From the NCBI GenBank assembly GCA_905250885.1, contig CAJNOQ010002865.1, positions 743 to 22,323 of the forward strand: a DNA stretch of 21,581 bases, given 5' to 3'. How positions within the stretch are numbered: position 1 is the first letter of the stretch; each line of letters begins with the position of its first letter. A model generated the notes under the pieces. It did not search any database. It was not told where the DNA came from and saw only the letters and a program-made list of their open reading frames with translations. Position numbers and translations under genes: made by a program. Below, piece by piece: positions 1-7,572 of the stretch. This DNA comes from Didymodactylos carnosus. Taxonomy: Eukaryota; Rotifera; Eurotatoria; Philodinida; Philodinidae.

Positions 1-1240
1 AACCCCCTTACCCCCGCCCCCCCCCCCCCCCCGGGTCAGAAATGCCGACTTTGGTCAAAAATATCGATTTTTAGAAAAGCACATGATTGGGTATCCCAAA
101 GTGTCTACTTTCTAATGGCATAATTTGTGTCGAAAGGATAGGCTTTGAGCGAGTTTTCCAAAACACCTATACTTAAAAACTGTCTGAGTGTTAAATAATT
201 TGTTGATACTTTGCTATAGGTTAGCGGTCATGGAGATCTAATGAACATGTGTAATGAACAATTTCCCATTAGTATCAGAATATTTTCTTCTTCAGTTATT
301 TTTCAGCAGTTCAAACAAAACTGACCTCGAGTTTTATAATCTTTTATAATCGATTAGTATCGTTTATCTTGAGTGCAAAGCGTTTTGAAAGGACACACAA
401 AGATATGCTGCTAAAATATCAAGATAGAGGCCGCTTTTTTTGAATACGTCAAAGTCAGTGCACAGCTTCACACGAAGACTTTTACGTCAAATAGTGTTCA
501 GCGGCATCAGTTTTAATCATACAGTTTGTCTTTATCAAATCCACTACTCAGCTCACTATGTTTATCATGAATTCAGTTAAATCTCTTATGTTAGACGTTT
601 AAATTCACTTAGTTGTGACTATATGTTGCTGGACTGTATTGTGCATCAGTGACTTATTTCTGAAAACATTCAAACAATTCGTAAGCTATTTGTCCAGTAA
701 TGAACTGCCCCATTCTTCAGTCTGTCAAGAAAAGTCATTATTTCCAACACATCTTGAACATCTTAAATGCGTAGAATCCTACGCTCTATTCGAATCTGAA
801 GTATTTTTTGCGTCTGAAACTAAAAATTTTTGAGATATTCTCATTTTGAGAAAAAGTCCAAAAAGTTTACAAATTGAATTTTGACTTAATGATGACTTTC
901 GGTTTCATTGAGTCGAATGTGAAAAACTGTATATTTCGGCAGTCCGACGTGTCGTGAAACGCCATTTATCGCTTTTAGTCTAATATGCGATTTCTTTTAG
1001 CCAAGGAAAGTGCAATATTTTGATGAATATAACTTTTTTTCCGTTTTTTCAGAAAACTATTTAAAAAAATAAAAACCAAAATAAACTTTCATTAAAATTT
1101 CTCTATTAACTGACAGTGTCAACGTAAATCATATGCATACTGGCGCTTACTGAAAGCATAGTTTGACAAACAATGAATGAGTTGATGTCTTTTGTTGGTG
1201 ATAAATGACAGTCGTTAATAACGGCTAAAGAATGATTGGA
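1..1240. other. Intergenic, no gene seen; poly-C tract at start
   Basis: No conserved coding region is visible on either strand. The open frame near 615-833 begins with GTG, resembles no family I know, and looks like chance. The first 35 bases are strongly C-rich and include a run of 16 C at 17-32, in contrast to the AT-rich remainder. A contig may have broken here because of that homopolymer. Confidence 0.6.
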
Positions 1241-1926
1241 GTAAATAAAGAATCCATTTTGGATCTTACTTTTCTAATGTCAATATATCAAACAAAAGGA
1301 AAAGAACGAAAACAATGTCGTACCAGTATGTTTCTCGTAAAAAGATCGAGAAAAAAACACGACAGAAAATAATCAAATTTTATGTAATGCTCGATTTAGA
1401 TTTTCAACCAGATCATGAATATCAACTTTATTCTGAATAAAAAGACTCGAATGATAAAACAATTAACGTTTTTATTTTTCTCATTCTCAGCTACATGTAA
1501 AAAGGAAAGAGAGCAACGTTTTCGGTTTTTTCACCAGCTTCGTATCTTCTGTATATATTCGAAAAATCGAACAAATTATTTATTATTCGTATAAAACTTC
1601 ATGTCATCTTGTAGACATACTGACTGTAAAGGAAAAAATCGAAAAAGTTGCTTGCTTTCCTTTTTACGTGTAGCTGAGAATGAGAAAAATAAAAACGTTA
1701 ATTGTTTTATCATCCGAGTCTTTTTATTCAAAATAAAGTTGATATTCATGATCTGGTTGAAAATCTAAATTGAGCATTACATAAAATTTGATTATTTTCT
1801 GTCGTGTTTTTTCCTCGATCTTTTTACGAGAAACATACTGGTACGACATTGTTTTCGTTCTTTTCCTTTTGTTTGATATATTGACAATAGAAAAGGAAGA
1901 TCCAAAATGGATTTATATTTATTTAC
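1241..1926. repeat. Long inverted repeat (foldback element A), intergenic
   Basis: The left arm (about 1241-1531) is repeated in reverse complement at about 1631-1926, with a loop near 100 bp. By eye the core of the arms differs at only about seven positions in roughly 265, plus small indels near the outer ends. Outermost sequences are GTAAATAAAG on the left and TTTATTTAC on the right. I could not find a convincing target-site duplication. No protein is encoded inside, so this is either a non-autonomous foldback transposon or a local palindromic duplication. Confidence 0.85.
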
Positions 1927-2255
1927 GGATAAAAGAAGCCACCACATAAATTATAGCTTTGAATAATTAGTAATGCATAATTTAAAATTCTTGTTAGACT
2001 TGTCCACTGAAAACTAAGGATTAATTTCGCATATCACAGTAGCACGCTTACATTCATTAAATTGCCATTGAGACTCATTTTTCTTGACATTATGAACTCA
2101 AAGGTTCTTATTCTACATATCAATTTTTAATGTATCTGATGATAATTTAATTTTTGTTGATACGTTTTCCAATGTGTCCTTATTTTGTAGGTTGTCTATG
2201 TTTTTTAATTTTAAAGTTTTGGATTGATATACATTGTTTGAAAAAAGTCATTAGA
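1927..2255. other. Intergenic / 5' region of the TAF10-like gene
   Basis: AT-rich sequence with no recognisable coding content. Near its end, a pyrimidine-rich stretch followed by TTGTAG (AG at 2189-2190) looks like a 3' splice acceptor 65 nt before the chosen ATG. It could close a 5'-UTR intron or be a spliced-leader acceptor. Confidence 0.4.
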
Positions 2256-2666
2256 ATGGATCGTAATTCGAATAGTGAATCGCATATGGATGATGAAACA
2301 AATTCTTTAGAAGAAATTGAACAAATTTGTCGAAATATTCACCATTACGATCCATGTTTTCGTGTATCAATGATTAGTCATCATCTACAACGTTTAGGGG
2401 TTTCATGTAACGATGAACGCATCGTAAAACTCGTATCGTTATCATTTGAAACAATATTAAGAAATATTGTCACTGATTGTGCACTTATTGAGCAACAACA
2501 GCGATCTATATCTGATAATAGCACATCTTCAACTTTTACGACAAACACATTAATTCAAGCATTAACAAAAAATGAAGATGTTTCTTTATCATCCCTTCCA
2601 TCAACAATAGCATCCATACCGCAATCGTCGCTTCCCTATGAATCAGAAAATATGTTCGATCTCTAA
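2256..2666 (+). CDS. TAF10: TAF10-like histone-fold subunit of TFIID (divergent)
   Basis: Single exon encoding 136 residues. The ATG at 2256 was preferred over an in-frame upstream ATG because the 34 residues between look like translated non-coding DNA and an acceptor-like AG (2189-2190) falls inside them. Residues about 20-70 align by eye with the TAF10 histone fold: the family's Y-x-P, then a helix ending in L-x-R-x-G, then D-E-R-I-V-K-L-V-S-L and an I-x-x-D-x-A-like helix (here IVTDCALIE). In the family this fold pairs with TAF3, TAF8 or SUPT7L in TFIID and SAGA in the nucleus. A low-complexity Ser/Thr linker follows, then a short region resembling the last TAF10 helix (TNTLIQALTKN) and a Ser-rich tail. 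The family's terminal motif is not recognisable. AATAAA occurs at 2859-2864. Another small histone-fold TAF remains possible. Confidence 0.6.
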   Translation: MDRNSNSESHMDDETNSLEEIEQICRNIHHYDPCFRVSMISHHLQRLGVSCNDERIVKLVSLSFETILRNIVTDCALIEQQQRSISDNSTSSTFTTNTLIQALTKNEDVSLSSLPSTIASIPQSSLPYESENMFDL

Positions 2667-3561
2667 AGGTACTTTGTTGTCGCTTTGTATGTTTTTCGTT
2701 TGTCATATAAATAACATTTGCTGAACGTTGTTCTTTCATTTAAAATATCAGCCAGGTTGATTTGTAGAGACTATCGAGATATAGTTACATAAGAGACTAC
2801 TGCGTAACAAACCTTTATTTATTTCTACTGTAAGTTGGAAGATGCAGAACGCTCTCTAAATAAAATAGCGAAACGTATGGGTTTATTTCTGTTTAGAAAT
2901 GATGACTTACTAAAAAATGTGTTTTTCGCGATGTTTTGTTTGAAAAAGAGCCGGATAGTTTCAAAAAAGCATCGTGCCTTTTTTATTTGTTGTCTATTTG
3001 TGCTTTGTGTGGTTTCTGTATAGAGAGAGAGAAGAACAGAAAAAAAAGTGAAATATTTGTTCTTTGTTCGATTGCACGAAACACAATCTTGTCCATATAT
3101 AAAATTGTAATAAATAAAGTAGATATGATTATTTCAGACAGACGCTACCATTTTAGTTTGACTTTGAAACAGAAAAGTGCAATTTTTTTCGTTAAAATGA
3201 AAAAGAAAAAGGAGTATATAGTGTGTTATCTTTGGCATTCACGGCAATCATATTCTTTTAACTACCAAATTTTTTAACTATGTATATAGAAATAACAATA
3301 TTTTCTATGTTTTAAATGTGTATCACGAACACTTTAAAAAAGCTGATCATATGTAGAAATTTATGTAAACTTTAAAACCAAACTTATTGAACTTGTTTGT
3401 TGAACTTGAGAACAAGAACTGAAATCATCTTCTTTCTCTTTATCAGACGAAATATAGGTTAAAAAAATGCATGATGAATACGTCAGGATGTTATTCACAA
3501 CTGCAACAAGCAAACGTAAATGTTCTATTTCTGGGATTTTGTTTCATATAGAATTAAATTG
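2667..3561. other. Intergenic: probable TAF10 3' UTR and syntaxin 5' region
   Basis: Short open frames here (for example 2835-3023 and 2936-3277) have low-complexity Lys/Phe/Cys-rich translations, overlap each other and resemble nothing known. I treat them as chance. A good acceptor-like sequence, TTTGTTTCATATAG, ends at 3551, ten bases before the syntaxin ATG. Confidence 0.45.
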
Positions 3562-4353
3562 ATGAACAAAATGTCAAAAATAGTATTAGCAAATCAAGCT
3601 GACTTTCAACGTCATTTAAATGCGAGTAAACGTCGCATGAATGAACTGACGATAAAGTTAAATAATTTAAAACAATTATTACGTTCATCAAAAAAAAACG
3701 ATTTATTATCCGCACAAACGTTTTTAAAAGACTTTCATAATGCATCCGTATTACAACAACAATTGAATTTGACAATAAGTACTTTGTGCGATTCTTCATT
3801 ATCAGCGAAAACAACCAGTACTCAATTATCAGAAATGAAGAACTTTATTGAACGTAACATGACAGAATTTATTGATATAAAAAAAAATGGTGAAGAAAAA
3901 TTTTTCGATATTTTAAAGACTCTGAATAATCAAGACGAGTTTGATATAAATCATCATAGTAATGAAACGACTATTACTGGAAAAGATCAATCTCAAAAAC
4001 AGATTAGAAATAGTTTAAATATGATTGAACGCGATGTTGAATTAGAATTATTAAATGAACGTACATCTGCATTTATACAATTAGAAAATGATCTAATCAA
4101 TTTAAAAGAAACATTTATTGATTTAAAAGATATTGTACATTCACAAGGCTATATTATCGATAATATTGAACGTAGTATTGTGAATGTTGATGATACTGTT
4201 AAAGAGGCACGTATAAATGTTGAACAAGCAATTGTATATAAAAAAAGTTCAAAAAGAAAAAAATGGGCTTTATTATTTATTATTATTTTAGCTTTTATCA
4301 TTTTATGTATTTTATTCGCTCTTGTTTTGAAATTTACCTTTCCATTTGGTTAA
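3562..4353 (+). CDS. Syntaxin-type Qa-SNARE, tail-anchored
   Basis: Single exon of 263 residues from the ATG at 3562. An in-frame ATG at 3520 lies upstream of an acceptor-like AG (3550-3551), so its 14 extra residues are probably not translated. The N-terminal two thirds is Lys/Asn-rich and predicted helical, as expected of an Habc bundle. The SNARE motif covers roughly residues 165-230, with the syntaxin signature IVHSQGYIIDNIE; its zero-layer Gln is residue 195. A basic patch (KKSSKRKK) precedes a single hydrophobic anchor at about 235-257 and a short luminal or extracellular tail. Qa-SNAREs join Qb, Qc and R partners in four-helix bundles to fuse membranes. The juxtamembrane AIVYKKSSKRKK resembles plasma-membrane syntaxins (STX1/4), but STX7/12-type endosomal syntaxins fit almost as well, so no subtype is given. 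Confidence 0.9.
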   Translation: MNKMSKIVLANQADFQRHLNASKRRMNELTIKLNNLKQLLRSSKKNDLLSAQTFLKDFHNASVLQQQLNLTISTLCDSSLSAKTTSTQLSEMKNFIERNMTEFIDIKKNGEEKFFDILKTLNNQDEFDINHHSNETTITGKDQSQKQIRNSLNMIERDVELELLNERTSAFIQLENDLINLKETFIDLKDIVHSQGYIIDNIERSIVNVDDTVKEARINVEQAIVYKKSSKRKKWALLFIIILAFIILCILFALVLKFTFPFG

Positions 4354-4753
4354 ATAGAGATCATACATGTTTGCTTTATTTTAAAGTAGTGTATTTATTT
4401 ATCTGATTTATGTCAATGTTTTCCCATATAATTATTACACACATGTTCAAATGCTGCTTCTCTTTTTATTACACTTCAAAAGATATTAAATATACGAAAA
4501 AAAGTTATTTTTCTTTCATTAAAGAAAACATTTGCTGTTTGTTTGTTTGTTTGTTTGTTTGCTAGTTTTTATTATAGTTATATACTTGATCATTGTCCAT
4601 TAAATTGTTATCATTAAAACTCAGAAAACAATATTAAATCCTGCATTATAATACACTACAGCATTACTATCTAAAATTTTAGATTTTTTAAAAATAAATT
4701 CTTGATAAATACGCATTCCTTGTGAAGTTCTAAAAATATTGTTCAAAAAAAAA
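4354..4753. other. Intergenic between syntaxin and OST4, with (GTTT)6 microsatellite
   Basis: About 400 bp of AT-rich sequence with no coding signal. It contains a tetranucleotide run of six GTTT units at 4537-4560. The spacing is short enough that the syntaxin 3' UTR and OST4 promoter must overlap or be compact, or the two genes share a transcript. Confidence 0.5.
4537..4560. repeat. (GTTT)6 microsatellite
   Basis: Six perfect tandem copies of GTTT lie in the probable 3' UTR of the syntaxin gene. This is simple sequence with no other feature. Confidence 0.9.
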
Positions 4754-4873
4754 ATGATATCAGACGTACAATTAGCCATTGTAGCAAATATATTAAATGT
4801 TATGGTATTTCTGCTTATTATACTTTATCATTATATAAATTCGTCAAATGTCAAAGCAAAAAGACGTTCGTAA
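4754..4873 (+). CDS. OST4: OST4, oligosaccharyltransferase mini-subunit (39 aa)
   Basis: A complete 39-residue reading frame, ATG to TAA. It opens with MISDVQLAIVANIL and continues through a hydrophobic stretch (VMVFLLIILYHYI) to a basic tail ending KAKRRS. Start, length and order match the OST4 family, which is about 37 residues in human and begins M-I-(T/S)-D-V-Q-L-A-I. The protein is a single-pass ER membrane microprotein that stabilises the STT3-containing oligosaccharyltransferase and helps bind its ribophorin/OST3-type subunits, so it serves co-translational N-glycosylation. The transmembrane helix is about residues 8-28, with the basic tail predicted cytosolic. It is intronless, lies 400 bp after the syntaxin on the same strand, and has AATAAA at 5276-5281. 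Frame, both ends and motif agree, so I am confident despite the small size. Confidence 0.9.
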   Translation: MISDVQLAIVANILNVMVFLLIILYHYINSSNVKAKRRS

Positions 4874-7572
4874 ACGAAACGTTTTTGTGTAAGTATAGAA
4901 ACTTTAACTGAAGGTTATGGAGATAATAGCTATGGATAATCATTGTTTTCTTTTTCTTTTTCTTTTTTTTAGATAGCACTGTGATAATGACAATATATAG
5001 TCGATGGAGATACAGAACTTTGAATGAGTTAAACAAAACAAGAGCGAGTTTCTATAGTGTTTATTTTGATTCTGACTTTATTTTATTTCCAAAGCAAATA
5101 GTTGTTCTGTTATTCTAAAGTATAGATTTTTTAAATTTGAATCAAACTTAGCTTTTTGTTTCCTTCTGATTTAGTTTATTATGGTTTGTTTATACCAACG
5201 ACGTATTTAAAGTTTTTTGTTTTTTTGTTTTTTTTTTTTGTTATTACTGGTATTCAAATAAGTCTGTATGTTTGAAATAAATCGAATTTGTTAATTTTTC
5301 TTAGATCTGCTCTATAATAAATACAGATATTATTTTATGTTTAATTTTATGAGCAACTTTTATTAGAATCCTTGTAATGACCTGTCGCTCAAGTCACACA
5401 TTAAATCTATAACTAACATTGTTTTTGAACATCATGAGATGATAAAATGTCACGTTGAGTGTATGTACCTGTAAGCAAAGTATCACTTAAACTGTTTAAG
5501 ACACTTAAAAAATAGTGAGTGAATTATTATGAATCAGTTCTAGTCTTTGTTTTACTAAACATAAACAGTTAATTAAGGGCAATAGCAGCAGCAGACGCAT
5601 TAACAACTATTGAAAATTTGGTTAGAAAGAATAAGTTAGTATAACAGAAAAGCAAGAAAAGAGAAAAAAATGAATAAACAATAATATACAAGTTTTTTTC
5701 ATGAAATAGTCAATTTTTAAAATGTTAGCAACGAAAAGCAGCACAATGTTTTATTTATATAAATGTTATAACATACTTTTATTTTTCATAAAAATGTACA
5801 CATCAAAGAGAAGAAATCGTTTATATGCTTGAAAACGTTTGACTATTTCTCTTGTACAAATGATATAGTTCTTTAAATAAACACGTGTAGTCTAGAAAAC
5901 AGAAGAGAAAGTTAGTTGTCGGGAGAAGAGATCTTTTACCAAGGGAAAGAGATGAATTTGTTTGAACACATTTTAGTCTGTCTGTTGGTAAGTGATCGGT
6001 ATCACGTGATTTGGTTATGTATATATTTTGCAAAATGAGAGGGATGATACTTAAAGTTTCAAAGTGCCACTTCGAAGTGGCTAAGTGCCACTCCGAAGGA
6101 TGTGCATTCTATTTTACGGTCGTTTTTCGGCTAAAAACATGACTGGTCTTCATAACCTTACTTTTTTTTTAAAGAAAAAGTCTTCTACTCACGTCTAATG
6201 TTTGAACGAGTCTATATTCAAACCATAGATTATAAAGAAAAAAAGTAAGTAAGAACACATCATTTCTGTTTGTTGATGTTTTATATTTACTTTCAAAAAT
6301 CGTAGACTATTAATCGTAAAAAAAAATTTCATGAAGAGAAGTTTTTCTTGGTTACTAAATTAATCATCTAAAGTAAAAAGTATTTTTGTTTTTGTAAAAC
6401 GAACCTATAGAACATCGTCACGTTCTTTGAATAATATATGAAATTTTTTCTTTTCTACATAAAAATATTAATTTAAATTATTTGTTAGTTACCTTAAAAT
6501 ATATTTGACATGAAACAAGTTATCGTGGGAAAAAAATGAAAAATTTAAATTATTTTGTTTAATTTAAATTTAAAATTTAGTAAAAGTACGTTGAAACAAT
6601 TTTATATTACGTCATGAATGAAAATTTTCAGACAAAATCACTTGTTTGTTTAATTTGAGAGAATGAAATTTAATAATCTGAAGTAATCTGTATCCAATAC
6701 GATTTCGACTACGATGGCAAAAAAATATTTCTTTTTTGTAACATGTAAAGGTTTTTGGATTGTAAAAATGTCTGGAAATGTTTGATTAATAAAATAACCC
6801 TCTCAATTTTCTTCTCAGTTTCTAGAGAAAAAATATTTTTATGATATACTTTAGTTACCCTATTATAATTAAAATAAAAAACCAAAAATATTTAATGACA
6901 AGTCTTTTTGTTTTCCAGTTCTTATCTCTTATTTTCTATTTCCTCATTTTATTTTTCATAGCATTTGTCTACCGTTTGTTTTTTCTCTTTATACTGTTTT
7001 TTGACATGCGGATAATAAAAAGAATTTACATCTGGCATTTTTAAAAGAGATGAATCATTATGCAATGCTGATGTTATGTCGATAGAGAAAAAAAGAATAT
7101 ATAAAAACAAAATTTTCATTTGTTTATGTCCTTTAGAAGTATAATATAATGAAAATAATTTTTGTTTGTAAGATTATATATTCTTATTTGTTACTGTCTA
7201 TACTCTATAGTATTTTTTCCACTTTAATTGCCTTACTACCAATATTGATAGAACCTAAACTTTTTTTATAGCTTTGTTTTATATGAAATTCATTTTTAAT
7301 GTTCTAAATTCAGAGATGAATAACTCGTCTGTTTTTACTCTAGACAATTTATAAGATAATATATGAATTGTGAATTACTTTGGTACATCAATGTTTGATT
7401 TATTCTATATACGTTCTTTTTTGTTTTAGATATTGCTAATATTTTGTCATCGTGTATAGGATATTGTTATGACGACGATCACGTCTAGATTGATAAATTA
7501 TTAAAGTGTAGATCAACGAATCAAAACATTAAGTTGACTTTTTATATATAGACAGTCTCCTTATACAGGAAA
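4874..7572. other. Gene-poor intergenic stretch
   Basis: About 2.7 kb, very AT-rich, with long T runs near 4950-4970 and 5215-5240. Open frames here (5821-6033 minus, 6841-7044 plus) have low-complexity Phe/Ile/Lys-rich translations and no recognisable domain. The only ordered structure I noted is the palindrome plus direct repeat at 6062-6098. The last 150 bp before 7573 probably include NUDT9 5' UTR, with a TTATACAG acceptor-like site ending at 7568. Confidence 0.5.
6062..6098. repeat. Perfect 16-bp palindrome within a degenerate direct repeat
   Basis: GCCACTTCGAAGTGGC (6066-6081) is its own reverse complement. It overlaps two direct copies of AAGTGCCACT(T/C)CGAAG at 6062-6077 and 6083-6098, which differ at one base. 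The core CACTTCGAA is also the outermost sequence of the foldback in NUDT9 intron 1. Confidence 0.8.

Noticed and set aside
6841..7044. 67-codon Phe/Ile/Leu-rich plus-strand frame
   Set aside because: The hydrophobicity follows from the T-rich DNA, and there is no conserved motif.
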